Assembly: GCF_022458865.1 (NCBI RefSeq)
Contig: NZ_JAJNMU010000004.1
Location: 372,001-436,000, forward strand
From: Paenibacillus periandrae
GTDB taxonomy: Bacteria > Bacillota > Bacilli > Paenibacillales > NBRC-103111
Direction of reading: 5' to 3'
Length of the DNA: 64,000 bases
The translations under genes and the position numbers were made by a program. The notes below the pieces were generated by a model. That model worked only from the letters and a program-made list of their open reading frames with translations, did not search any database and had not been told where the DNA came from. Below are positions 1 through 8,503 of the stretch, in pieces; positions within the stretch are counted from its first letter, which is position 1; every line of letters begins with the position of its first letter.

Positions 1-369
1 GGATGATCCATCTGAGAACTTGACATCTTTGCGAAGCTTGAAGGTGTATTCTTTGCCATCAGCTGAAATGGTCCATGACTCAGCCAAATAGGGCTTAAGC
101 TGACCGCCCTCTTTATAGCTGACCAGTGGCTCGTACAGCATTGATTGGGCAAATAATTGCGATGGGTAATAAACATGAGGATTCAAGGGTCCTATATCTC
201 TCAGCCACGCAACGGTGATCGCTTTATTCGTTTGGGCTGTATCGCTTGTTACCATTTCCTTAGTGTCGGTCGAAGCAGCGTTTTGCTGTGTGCATCCTAT
301 TACCAGCATAAGCAAGGCTAGTAGCATGGCTATCTTAGGGACGAATGTGTTTCCTTTTATTCTGAACAT
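1..369 (-). CDS. NikA/CntA-like substrate-binding lipoprotein, 5' part only
   Basis: This is the first 123 codons of a family 5 (NikA/OppA-type) solute-binding lipoprotein; the rest lies outside the window. It starts with a basic and hydrophobic signal ending in the lipobox LVIGC (Cys at about residue 26). The stretch around residues 52-85 (GPLNPHVYYPSQLFAQSM, then YEPLVSY) closely follows the N-terminal region of NikA, and the end (FKLRKDVKFSDG) is typical of the family. Family members bring nickel, metal-opine complexes (CntA) or peptides to an ABC permease at the outer face of the membrane. A Fur-like site and a promoter lie directly upstream, so a metal-chelate ligand is more likely than a peptide. 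The divergent neighbour is a siderophore-type AraC regulator, which fits. Ligand assignment is inference. Confidence 0.8.
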   Translation of the reverse strand, partial: MFRIKGNTFVPKIAMLLALLMLVIGCTQQNAASTDTKEMVTSDTAQTNKAITVAWLRDIGPLNPHVYYPSQLFAQSMLYEPLVSYKEGGQLKPYLAESWTISADGKEYTFKLRKDVKFSDGSS

Positions 370-393
370 TTAAGTAGGTACCCCTTTTTATAT

Positions 394-414
394 TGAGAAT
401 GATTATTATCATCA
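394..414. promoter_or_regulatory. Fur-like operator of the metal-binding lipoprotein gene
   Basis: The bases GAATGATTATTATCATC match the GATAAT-repeat style of a Fur box. The site sits between the candidate -10 box and the start codon of the lipoprotein gene, where a bound repressor would block transcription. Motif read by eye, no scoring done. Confidence 0.65.
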
Positions 415-417
415 ATA

Positions 418-446
418 ATACTAAGAATTCTCTTCGATAATAACAA
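418..446 (-). promoter_or_regulatory. Promoter of the metal-binding lipoprotein gene
   Basis: On the minus strand a -35 TTGTTA and a -10 TAGTAT are separated by 17 bases. Transcription would start inside or next to the Fur-like site. Confidence 0.5.
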
Positions 447-498
447 TAGAGAAATGTCTGATTTTTTTTTGGACAAAATGAAGAGCGCAGCTAATTTC

Positions 499-527
499 TT
501 GATAGGCTATTTATATTCCGATATACT
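499..527 (+). promoter_or_regulatory. Promoter of the AraC/Btr-like regulator gene
   Basis: TTGATA and TATACT are spaced by exactly 17 bases on the plus strand. The start point would fall in the palindrome just downstream. Confidence 0.6.
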
Positions 528-531
528 ATTA

Positions 532-546
532 TAATCATAATGATTA
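532..546. promoter_or_regulatory. Perfect 7-1-7 palindrome, probable Fur-family operator
   Basis: TAATCATAATGATTA is a perfect 15-base palindrome with the 7-1-7 geometry of Gram-positive Fur-family boxes. It covers the predicted transcription start and ends just before the ribosome binding site of the regulator gene. Confidence 0.55.
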
Positions 547-560
547 AAAGGGGTCCGCTG

Positions 561-2219
561 ATGAATGACTATCCATTGTTAGAACCAGATGAACCATCGG
601 CTTCCCCGTTACTTCCTTATTTGTACGTTCCTGTGAAAGTTCATATAGTAGATTCAGCACTCAATTCATCCGCCAAGTCTTTACAGCGGTCGGGCCATCG
701 CATCGTGGCCTTTGTCCAGAGCGAAGGCAAGCTTCATCTAGAGGGCCATTCCATCCATGTCGATAAAGGAGTGTGCCTTCTGCTCGCACCAGATGCGAAA
801 GCAGAAATTGAATTAAGCGGAAATGGTGATTATTTGGATGCGGTGTACGTCATTTCATTCGATGCCTACCGTTTGGGAGAGCAGCAACCAGCTAATGAGA
901 TCGGATTAAAGCTGCCTTATGAGACGAAGATCGATGTGACCTCCATGTCCCGTTTTGTTGATTTGCTGGAACAAATGGCAGAGGTGGCTTCAACCGATCA
1001 AAGCCATCAAGAAGTCGAGAAGCTCAAGCAGCAAATTCGCCTGCAAGAGCTGCTTGTTATGCTTATGGACAATGTCACAGCTTCGAATTCCGCATCAGAT
1101 GCGGCACTGGCTGTAGAGCGCACCGTAGCCTATATGGCTCAGCACTACCGGGAGGAAATTACCGTTGAGCAGCTATCCAGAATGTCCGGCGTAGCCCGCT
1201 GGCAATATAGCGCTTTATTTCAGTCTTTGACAGGCAAGAAGCCTCTCGATTATTTGACAGAGCTGCGAATGAATCGGGCGAAGGAACTATTGCTGCTGAC
1301 CGACGATCCTTTGCGGGAAATTTCCCGCAGGGTCGGTTATAAGGATGAATATTATTTTGCACGCAGGTTCCGCCATACGATGGGCCTGACGCCGAAGCAA
1401 TATGCGAGGACTAGAAGCTATAATCAATCGGTAAGTGACCAGGGCGCTAATCCCTTTTCAAGAGTAGTTGCGGTTGGTTATGTACTTGGAGATTTGCTTG
1501 CTCTGGGCATCAGACCCGTTGGTGCGGATATGACCGTTATCGGCAAGAAGGTTGTTTATCGCAATGAACTGCACAACATTTCAGATATCGGCTTATTGGG
1601 GGAACCAGGCAAAATAAAGGCGCTGAACCCGGATTTAATATTGTATAGCAGCTTTCGACAGGATGAAATGGAGGATCTGTCCAAAATTGCCCCTACCGTC
1701 TCTATTGATAGAAATGAACCGACTTATTCTCGAATTATCCAAGTAGCAAAGCTATTCGGCAAGCAAAACCTCGCTCAGCAGTGGATTGAGAGCCATAAGC
1801 GGAAATCTGAGGAAATGTGGAAGCATCTTGCTGCCCATAAAGGAACAAAGGAAACGGCTGCAATTTTCGTCTTTGCGGAAGGTAGATTATTTGTGATGGG
1901 GATGAAAGGAATTGCATTGACACTCTATCACCCAATGGCGTTTGAGCCTGCTGACAAGGTGAAGAAGATGATCGAATCCGGAATTCCCTTTTATGCTGTT
2001 GAATTAGAGCAAATAAGCGAGTATGATGCTGACCGTTTGTTTCTATTAGTGGATGAGAGTGAGCGTTCCAAAAAAGAAGCAATGCGTGTAATGAATAGCA
2101 CTTACTGGAATTCATTTGACAGTCAACACGTTTATGTGACGGAAGCCAAATGGAATTTCGACGATCCTATTACAATGGACAGGCTTCTCCCGGCATTACC
2201 GCGCATTTTTCGCATGTAA
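561..2219 (+). CDS. AraC-family regulator with siderophore-binding-like C-terminal domain (Btr type)
   Basis: The protein has three parts: a cupin-like N-terminal region (about 15-120), an AraC double helix-turn-helix (about 183-285, ending TMGLTPKQYAR), and a C-terminal domain resembling a FecB/FeuA-type iron-siderophore binding protein (about 300-552; starts VVAVGYVLGDLLALGIRPVGAD). This is the layout of Bacillus subtilis Btr, which senses bacillibactin in the cytoplasm and activates its uptake operon. An upstream in-frame ATG at 540 exists, but AAAGGGG lies 7 bases before the ATG at 561 and the palindromic operator overlaps the earlier codon, so the later start is preferred. It is divergent from the metal-binding lipoprotein and both carry Fur-like sites, suggesting a metallophore uptake locus. 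The exact ligand is not shown by the sequence. Confidence 0.85.
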   Translation: MNDYPLLEPDEPSASPLLPYLYVPVKVHIVDSALNSSAKSLQRSGHRIVAFVQSEGKLHLEGHSIHVDKGVCLLLAPDAKAEIELSGNGDYLDAVYVISFDAYRLGEQQPANEIGLKLPYETKIDVTSMSRFVDLLEQMAEVASTDQSHQEVEKLKQQIRLQELLVMLMDNVTASNSASDAALAVERTVAYMAQHYREEITVEQLSRMSGVARWQYSALFQSLTGKKPLDYLTELRMNRAKELLLLTDDPLREISRRVGYKDEYYFARRFRHTMGLTPKQYARTRSYNQSVSDQGANPFSRVVAVGYVLGDLLALGIRPVGADMTVIGKKVVYRNELHNISDIGLLGEPGKIKALNPDLILYSSFRQDEMEDLSKIAPTVSIDRNEPTYSRIIQVAKLFGKQNLAQQWIESHKRKSEEMWKHLAAHKGTKETAAIFVFAEGRLFVMGMKGIALTLYHPMAFEPADKVKKMIESGIPFYAVELEQISEYDADRLFLLVDESERSKKEAMRVMNSTYWNSFDSQHVYVTEAKWNFDDPITMDRLLPALPRIFRM

Positions 2220-2341
2220 CCATCCATATTCAACTCCACCAGATCGGCCCCATCTCCTGAATAAACGTCCTTACATAACAAGGACTTTGTTGGCGATGCC
2301 TTAAGCTGCCCGTTAGCGAAGCGGACAGTCGGTGCCGACGC

Positions 2342-3835
2342 TTACCTTTTCGAGAATGTGAATGCGACTTGACCTGACATATCAACAGACCCAGATGTAA
2401 AGTTGGCATAATAAGCTTCTGCCTTCAAAGGATTGAGAGTAGAGACAGTCCAAGTTGTATAAGCGGGGATCTTCACAATACTACCAGGTACCACAGTTCC
2501 AGTAGGAGAACCCTTTGTTATTGTAAATATAAGATGGCCACTGGCCGCATTTTGGATCCATATCGTGCAGTATTCATTGCCTCTGCTATTTCTAATGAGA
2601 TGCGTTTGCGAATTATTGGCTAAAATGGCATCTGCTTGTTCAGGAAATGAACGGCTATCACTTACAATTCTTTCGAAAACCAAGTCACCTTTGCGAATTG
2701 TGGTACCAACCTCACCTTCGAGAATAATAGACTTATCGGGTACATAGGCACCTGCAGGACTAGCAGCGGATTTTGGCTCATCGCCCATTTTAAGAGATTC
2801 ATTATGACTTCCGATATAGGCTAAAGCCGTACTTATGAAGGCAACAGAAAGCAATATTGCGACAGTAAAGACACGAACGGATTGCTTGCCCTTATAGTGT
2901 TTGCTTCTCATAATCATACTAATTCTCCTCTCCAGATAGTCTCGCTTGCCGCTGAAGGCGGAATACAACTCATCTTTTTGGTTGACAGCATTCCATAGTA
3001 CATGAAGTAATAATTCGCAATATCTTTTTCTTTCAGCATCATTCATGTATGGAACAATTTTCTCATCACAGGACAGTTCACAATAGCGATCTATGTCCCG
3101 TCTAGCCCAATAAACGAATGGATTAAACCAATGAGTTGCGTTAATGAAAACCATTAGGCATTTTAGTACAATGTCATAACGCTTATAGTGGGTCAGCTCG
3201 TGAAGAAAAATTTGGCGATATTGTTCTGGTGTAAACTCCATATTGGCAGCCAATACGATTCGTGGTTTAAAAATCCCATACAGGAACGGTGTACTGATAT
3301 AGGGTGATAAATAGACCTGAATTTCTTGTTTAACCCCCATGGTTTGTCTGCATGTCGCAAGTTCCCCCATGATCAGAGGATCATCGGTCCATTCACATAT
3401 TTTGAACATACGACGATGAAACCTTATATTCTGATACACGATAACTACAATAAAAGCAAAGGCTCCGGCTATAAACACATAGGGTAAAAGACTAATGGAA
3501 AACGAAACAGCGCTGTTTGTTCCAACAAGTGGAGCATAGCTTTCTTCTTGCAAGCTCTGAGAAGTAATATAATTTTGAATCACGGAACGAACCGGAGTGG
3601 CGACAGTGGTTGTCTCTAAGCCATGGTGAGCAATTTGCTTAAAATCCTCATTCGCATAGGCGTACAGCTTGTAATACGGAATGAGAAAAAAGGTGCTGAG
3701 CAGGACATGGGAATAATAGATCCAGGAAGCGGTAAAATGCTTCTGTGTCACTTTGATGAAAAATTTAAAAACCAAATATAGTGCCGTAGCAACGGTGGAC
3801 ATGAGGAGTAAAGAGAAACATAATTCCACCATCAT
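2342..3835 (-). CDS. M56-family membrane metallopeptidase, BlaR1/MecR1-like antirepressor
   Basis: A 497-residue integral membrane protein with N-terminal helices (about 5-28, 38-55, 117-137), a cytoplasmic zinc-peptidase domain with HELTH (212-216) and a downstream ELSCDE motif (253-258), then a last membrane helix (about 323-342) and an outer domain of about 150 residues. In BlaR1/MecR1 the outer part is a penicillin-binding sensor; here it is too short and no SxxK-type penicillin-binding fold is evident, so the signal is probably not a beta-lactam. The start overlaps the stop of the BlaI-type gene by four bases (ATGA), so the two are translationally coupled. The peptidase normally cleaves the repressor, or triggers its cleavage, after ligand sensing. 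Confidence 0.85.
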   Translation of the reverse strand: MMVELCFSLLLMSTVATALYLVFKFFIKVTQKHFTASWIYYSHVLLSTFFLIPYYKLYAYANEDFKQIAHHGLETTTVATPVRSVIQNYITSQSLQEESYAPLVGTNSAVSFSISLLPYVFIAGAFAFIVVIVYQNIRFHRRMFKICEWTDDPLIMGELATCRQTMGVKQEIQVYLSPYISTPFLYGIFKPRIVLAANMEFTPEQYRQIFLHELTHYKRYDIVLKCLMVFINATHWFNPFVYWARRDIDRYCELSCDEKIVPYMNDAERKRYCELLLHVLWNAVNQKDELYSAFSGKRDYLERRISMIMRSKHYKGKQSVRVFTVAILLSVAFISTALAYIGSHNESLKMGDEPKSAASPAGAYVPDKSIILEGEVGTTIRKGDLVFERIVSDSRSFPEQADAILANNSQTHLIRNSRGNEYCTIWIQNAASGHLIFTITKGSPTGTVVPGSIVKIPAYTTWTVSTLNPLKAEAYYANFTSGSVDMSGQVAFTFSKR

Positions 3836-4212
3836 CTTTCGGACTGCGCTTTCAGCCTTTTCATCAAGTCTTCAATATCTTCCTTCGTTAAATCCTCACT
3901 GTCGCAAAGCGCACTAATTAATCCAGAGACAGAACCGCGATGAACCTCTTTAATAAATTGCTTGGTTTCTATATTCAGATACCCCTGTTCGGTGATACAA
4001 GGTTCATAATGATTCGCTTTTCCTATCCGAGTGGCTGTAATCATGTTTTTGTCCATCAGCCGGGCTAAAAACGTAAGGACTGTACTTTGCTTCCATGCCT
4101 TATCTTCCGGTAGTTTACTGATAATCTCCGATGTTGTAACAGGTCGCCCGGTTGCCCATATGATGTCCATGATCTGTTTCTCAGCATCAGACATGCGTAG
4201 CCATTTTGTCAT
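3832..4212 (-). CDS. BlaI/MecI/CopY-family winged-helix repressor
   Basis: The 126-residue protein matches the BlaI/MecI family over its length: an N-terminal winged helix (MSDAEKQIMDIIW, then TTSEI and KQSTVLTFLARLMDK) and a C-terminal dimerisation helix pair. GAGGAGGATTCGC precedes the ATG. Two TACA-N3-TGTA operators lie in its promoter, so it very likely represses its own two-gene operon. No separate target gene, such as a beta-lactamase, is seen next to it. Confidence 0.9.
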   Translation of the reverse strand: MTKWLRMSDAEKQIMDIIWATGRPVTTSEIISKLPEDKAWKQSTVLTFLARLMDKNMITATRIGKANHYEPCITEQGYLNIETKQFIKEVHRGSVSGLISALCDSEDLTKEDIEDLMKRLKAQSER

Positions 4213-4224
4213 GCGAATCCTCCT

Positions 4225-4237
4225 CTACATCATGTAG
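4225..4237. promoter_or_regulatory. BlaI-type operator 1
   Basis: CTACATCATGTAG is a 6-1-6 palindrome containing the TACA/TGTA arms recognised by BlaI/MecI/CopY repressors. It lies between the promoter and the start codon of the repressor gene. Confidence 0.7.
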
Positions 4238-4248
4238 TTCTATGTTAA

Positions 4249-4263
4249 TCTACACTATGTAGA
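4249..4263. promoter_or_regulatory. BlaI-type operator 2
   Basis: TCTACACTATGTAGA has the same TACA-N3-TGTA arms, 25 bases from the first copy. It covers the candidate -10 region. Confidence 0.7.
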
Positions 4264-4276
4264 TATAAGTTGTCAA
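4249..4276 (-). promoter_or_regulatory. Promoter of the BlaI/M56 operon
   Basis: A consensus -35 TTGACA (at 4271-4276, minus strand) is followed after 17 bases by TGTAGA, a weak -10 that is part of operator 2. Confidence 0.5.
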
Positions 4277-4489
4277 CCTATTTTAAGTTAACTTTAATAG
4301 GCAACAAAAAACCGGATGTAGCAATCAAACCCCTTCTGCAGCTTTAACCTGTAAATGCCTGCTTCTCGGCAGCACTGGTGGGGCCCGACGGACAAACGTC
4401 AAAACTACCATACTTGCAGACAGTGCAGCTGGCCGGATACCTTACATACGCTATCGGATAACTGCACTGGTTTTTGTTCAGATAGAGTA

Positions 4490-6781
4490 CTAGCCTTCCT
4501 CCCGGTATTGTCCCGGAGTCATACCTACAGTTTTCCGAAAAGAGCGAATAAAATTGGCGGAGTTATTGTATCTCAACCGCTCTGCGACTTCAGAAATTTT
4601 CATGTCGGTTGCCTTCAGCCACTTCTTCGCTGTTTCCATTCGATATTGAGTCAAGTATTCACCGAAATTAATGCCAGTCTCTTGACGGAATACCCGACTT
4701 ACATAATGAGGATGGTAATTAATGCGTGAAGCGCACCCTTCAAGCGTTAGCTCCGAGTCGAATTCTCTATGAATTATATCAATGATAGCTTCCGAAATAT
4801 GCTTAAACTGAGATTCCCTTCTCCTGCCAAGCTCAAGTATGAATGGCGCTACGAACGTGGTCCAAAACCATTGTTCAATCTCCTCAATGGATCTGAGATT
4901 AAATAAGGTTTGAATTAATGTAGCCTCGTCTTGATTAATAAGACCTGTCGGAATTGAAAATTCCTGACCAAATCGAATAATATCCACCAATAACCGAAGT
5001 AAGGATAACTGATAGTCCTGATGCTGTATGCGATGCTGAAACAGCTCCCCCATAAATTCCTTTAAGGACCGTTCGGATTGCTCCAGATTGCCTGTCCGCA
5101 TAGCATCAAAAAGCGATTGCTCGCGCTCCTGCGGAAATAAATATAAATTGCTTCTTTGCGGCTGAACGTCTTCGATAAATAGTATCGACTCCTGTCCGAG
5201 CCCAACTCTGTACTTCAATGCTGTTACGGCTTCGTGAAATGCCTGCGGCGTTTCGGACATCGTAGTAAAAGGGCGGCTGATCCCCATACTTACCTTAATT
5301 TTCAAGTATTGTACAATTGCTTTTTGAATCGTGTCGGAGAGCGAAAAAATTTGCTCTTTGAAATCGGCATCACTTTCCTGCGATCCGATTATCGTGACTT
5401 GGCAGTCTGCGGTTACAATAGGTACAAGCCTTTGCTCGGCGGGGATCAATTCACCGACGATATTGTTAATGGCAAACATGAGCAGGTCCCGATCCGTCTC
5501 TTCAAATCTGGTATCTTTAAGCGTGTCAATTTGCACAGCAAGAACGGACATGACAGGCCAATGACGCTTAAAACCGTACAAACTCAATTTTGCCTTGAAT
5601 TCGTCAGACTTGATAGTGCCATTAAACAATTTTTGCATAAAAAATTCCTTAAGCTGAACTTGCTGACCCTTCAGCTCATTCATCAGCAGGGATTGATTCT
5701 GAATTAAATAATCGACGCGTTCGCCAATGAACTGAAGTTCGCCTCTCTTGTTTTCGGTAGAAGCCGCAAAGGGTTCTCTTGTAAGAGCCGTATAGATGGA
5801 TTGAATGGGGCTATACATTTTTTTCGACCCTAACCATGCGAGGATCAGTGTGACCAGCAGAATGCCCACGCTGACTAATAGGGTAAGCCAGCCGATAATT
5901 TTGTTGTGTTCATTGATTTCCTCAATTGAAGCGATAGAGACATATTTCCAACCGTTGTATAAGGACTTCCGGTAAGTAACGGTAACTTCTTTACCCTCCT
6001 TGGAGGTTCTGTATTGCCCATTGGCATCATCGGTTTCCACAATGGGTTTTAAGTAAGCTTCGCCGGACAAGTCATTCCCCAGCATCGCACGATCATGGTG
6101 TCCAATGATGTTGAAATTTTGATCCAGGAGAAACGTGCTGCCTGTCTTTCCGTTATGCAACGTAACAAGCTCTTTAATCGTATCCGGCAAAAGCTCAACG
6201 CTTATTATTCCTTTCGGGTTAATGGCGTTAAAGGGAAATTTTTTTACAAAATAAATAGAATGTATCGAGCCTTGGGAATCTGCGCTATTATAAGCAATGT
6301 CCTTATTCATGCCGCTTGTCCAGAAAGAGCCTCCCGCAAGCCGGGAAAATGCTTCCATCTGAGATCTAGCACCTGGGACGCTGTATTCATTAACCCCGCT
6401 ACCATTAACAATCCAGTTTTGGGATAAGCTGTATAGAAATACATCCTTGGTACCGAGCTCATAGGTTTGAATTAGTGAGATTCCTTTGAACAGCTCGCGT
6501 ACTAATTCGAAATCCTTACTGGAAATCTCATTATCAAAGGCAGATGTGACAACTGGTGATTGCAGCAGCTGCGTAGCGGAAGCGTCTATCGTCTTAAGAA
6601 TTTGCTCAACTCGCATTTGGGTTTGCTGCAGCAGCTGCTTATTGCTTTCGTTTACTTTTTCTTGTACCGTCTGGGATGAGTTTAAGTAAGCAAAGGTGCC
6701 GAGTACAACAACGGGTACGGTTCCGATCAGGACAGAAAATAACATAAGCTTGATTAAGTATGAGGGGGATCGAAGTTTCAT
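4490..6781 (-). CDS. Membrane-anchored Cache-sensor AraC-family regulator (YesS-like)
   Basis: The 763-residue protein has a membrane helix near residues 10-33, an extracellular Cache-like sensor (about 35-290), a second helix (about 292-316), a cytoplasmic linker and a C-terminal AraC double helix-turn-helix (about 660-763, with VSRVFRQETGINFGEYL and RKTVGMTPGQYRE). This one-component design lets one polypeptide sense an outside ligand and regulate transcription. It is the last gene of uptake operon 1, behind the binding lipoprotein, and probably controls that operon. A longer reading frame exists upstream, but GGAGGC six bases before the ATG at 6781 and the basic-then-hydrophobic N terminus favour this start. 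No His-kinase or receiver domain is present. Confidence 0.88.
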   Translation of the reverse strand: MKLRSPSYLIKLMLFSVLIGTVPVVVLGTFAYLNSSQTVQEKVNESNKQLLQQTQMRVEQILKTIDASATQLLQSPVVTSAFDNEISSKDFELVRELFKGISLIQTYELGTKDVFLYSLSQNWIVNGSGVNEYSVPGARSQMEAFSRLAGGSFWTSGMNKDIAYNSADSQGSIHSIYFVKKFPFNAINPKGIISVELLPDTIKELVTLHNGKTGSTFLLDQNFNIIGHHDRAMLGNDLSGEAYLKPIVETDDANGQYRTSKEGKEVTVTYRKSLYNGWKYVSIASIEEINEHNKIIGWLTLLVSVGILLVTLILAWLGSKKMYSPIQSIYTALTREPFAASTENKRGELQFIGERVDYLIQNQSLLMNELKGQQVQLKEFFMQKLFNGTIKSDEFKAKLSLYGFKRHWPVMSVLAVQIDTLKDTRFEETDRDLLMFAINNIVGELIPAEQRLVPIVTADCQVTIIGSQESDADFKEQIFSLSDTIQKAIVQYLKIKVSMGISRPFTTMSETPQAFHEAVTALKYRVGLGQESILFIEDVQPQRSNLYLFPQEREQSLFDAMRTGNLEQSERSLKEFMGELFQHRIQHQDYQLSLLRLLVDIIRFGQEFSIPTGLINQDEATLIQTLFNLRSIEEIEQWFWTTFVAPFILELGRRRESQFKHISEAIIDIIHREFDSELTLEGCASRINYHPHYVSRVFRQETGINFGEYLTQYRMETAKKWLKATDMKISEVAERLRYNNSANFIRSFRKTVGMTPGQYREEG

Positions 6782-6897
6782 AATGCCTCCATGTATTGGT
6801 TCCTTGAGTATACTTAAAAACGCTATATTATACCACACTATTAGTGAGTGCGTGTTCAAAGATGGCGTTCCAACCTCTTTTAGGAACATGAAAAGGA

Positions 6898-6925
6898 AGA
6901 AGGAAGAGTCTTATGACCCTTCCCG
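6898..6925 (-). terminator. Weak hairpin between binding-protein and regulator genes
   Basis: On the minus strand GGAAGGGTC and GACTCTTCC pair (with G-T pairs) around ATAA, followed by a C/T-rich tail ending CTTTTC. It may lower expression of the regulator relative to the transport genes. Confidence 0.4.
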
Positions 6926-6932
6926 GTAAACC

Positions 6933-8441
6933 CTACTTTTTTGCTTGTTTCGCATGCTCGGCGTTTATTTCTTCAATGACTTTATTACCGCCACTTTGCT
7001 GCCACTTCTCAAGCGCTTGCTTCCAACCAGCTTCGTCTATTGAACCCATGATGTATTTTACTACGGCATCATCGATAATTTTGGAAATCTCTTTACCCTT
7101 CTCTACTTCGGTATTGGAGATATACGGAGCGGCAGGATTCGCAAGGGCAATAGTCGCATTGTCTTGAAAGAGCTTATAGCTGAGCTTTTCAAGATCATTG
7201 CCGTAGCTTATAACTTCATTTTGCATAACCATAAATTGGTTGCCGTCCAGAATTTCCGTTTTCAATTTGGGATCGGTGCTTTGCTTATAATTTCCATTTT
7301 CTACGGTGTACTGCTTGCCTTCGAAGCCATATTTCATCAGGTTCTGAATTTCTTTACCCGATACTTTATCGAAATATTCAAGGATTTGCTTGAATTCCGC
7401 TTCTGTCTTCACACTCGTTTTTGGAATCATGTACATTCCCAGATAGCCGGCTCCCGCGCGGGTTTGCTCACCTTTTGGACCCGAGATGCGATTAATCAGA
7501 TTAATTTGGGCTTTCGGCTCAATTTTCTTAATATTATCATCGATCCCTTTACCGTCGAACATATTATCGATCCAAACACCTGCTTGACCCTTATTTATCA
7601 CTTGCCTGCCGTCTTTCACGATAGCAAAGTCTTGATTGATGATTTTTTCGTCATACAGTTTTTTGTAAAAATTCAGCGTATCCAGGTAAGCAGGGGTCAT
7701 ATGGGCCGGAGACAGCTTACCATCTTTCAACTCCCATTCATTTGGACCACCCATATAAACAAGAATATCTTTGAAACCTGCTATGGTGTTGCCCTGCATC
7801 CCAACGGCAAGCCCGATCGTATCTGATTTGCCATTCTTATCCGGATCACCCGTCGTAAAGGCTTTCAGCACATTGTAGAACTCATCCATATTCTTCGGCG
7901 TCTTTAATCCCAAATTATCGAGCCAATCCTGACGAATCATCAGACCGAAACGAGCGAGATCCCGTTCACGGTAAACGCCATAGATTTTGCCGTCTATGGA
8001 TATGTTTTTAAGCACGATATCGGACATTTTGCTCAAATTCGGATAGCTTTTCAGATAGGGACCCACTTCCCAAAACATACCCGAACGGGCGGCGTTTACA
8101 ATAAACGAGGCTTTCGGCTCCAACGCAACGAACGTCTTGGGCAGCTCTCCGGATGCAACCGTAGCGCTTAATTTATCCGTGTAAGATGACGAAGGCACCC
8201 ATGAAACTGTAATTTTGGTGTTTGTCTTTTCTTCAAGCTGCTTCAAGACCGAGCTGTCTGTCGGCATTTGTTCGGGATTGTAGGTAGGTAACATCATAGT
8301 AAGATTAAGCGGTCCCTGCTGCCCGGCAGCTTTTGGATCTCCTTGAGGATCCTTCCCGCCGCATGCCGTAACGGCTAAAGCTACTATCGTAAGCAAAACG
8401 GCGGCCTTTATTCTGGGTTTCTTCTTGTGACTACTATTCAT
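6933..8441 (-). CDS. Family 1 extracellular sugar-binding lipoprotein, LplA-like
   Basis: A 502-residue lipoprotein with a basic N terminus and lipobox LAVTAC followed by GGKDP. The body has typical LplA/YtcQ features: an early NLTMMLPTYNPEQMP, the RQDWLDNLGLKTPKN signature found in many large Firmicute binding proteins, and a DPDKNGKSDTIG calcium-loop-like segment. It would capture an oligosaccharide outside the membrane and hand it to the LplB/LplC permeases encoded upstream. The sugar cannot be named. It is followed by the Cache-AraC regulator. Confidence 0.88.
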   Translation of the reverse strand: MNSSHKKKPRIKAAVLLTIVALAVTACGGKDPQGDPKAAGQQGPLNLTMMLPTYNPEQMPTDSSVLKQLEEKTNTKITVSWVPSSSYTDKLSATVASGELPKTFVALEPKASFIVNAARSGMFWEVGPYLKSYPNLSKMSDIVLKNISIDGKIYGVYRERDLARFGLMIRQDWLDNLGLKTPKNMDEFYNVLKAFTTGDPDKNGKSDTIGLAVGMQGNTIAGFKDILVYMGGPNEWELKDGKLSPAHMTPAYLDTLNFYKKLYDEKIINQDFAIVKDGRQVINKGQAGVWIDNMFDGKGIDDNIKKIEPKAQINLINRISGPKGEQTRAGAGYLGMYMIPKTSVKTEAEFKQILEYFDKVSGKEIQNLMKYGFEGKQYTVENGNYKQSTDPKLKTEILDGNQFMVMQNEVISYGNDLEKLSYKLFQDNATIALANPAAPYISNTEVEKGKEISKIIDDAVVKYIMGSIDEAGWKQALEKWQQSGGNKVIEEINAEHAKQAKK

Positions 8442-8503
8442 TTTAATATCCTCCTAGTGTTTTGTTTCAGTAAAACGATCCTTATAACCAGTAATTATAT
8501 CTT

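Noticed and set aside
1159-1362. Minus-strand ORF inside the AraC regulator gene
   Set aside because: Shadow frame opposite a well-supported coding region, with no ribosome binding site or recognisable protein pattern.
2281-2341. GTCGGTGCCGAC hairpin as terminator of the AraC regulator
   Set aside because: Stem of five bases with no T-run; too weak to call.
5234-5707. 157-codon plus-strand ORF within the Cache-AraC regulator
   Set aside because: Lies fully antisense to a clear gene and has arbitrary composition.
7164-7826. 220-codon plus-strand ORF
   Set aside because: Antisense shadow of the binding-lipoprotein gene; its long length comes from codon bias of the real gene.
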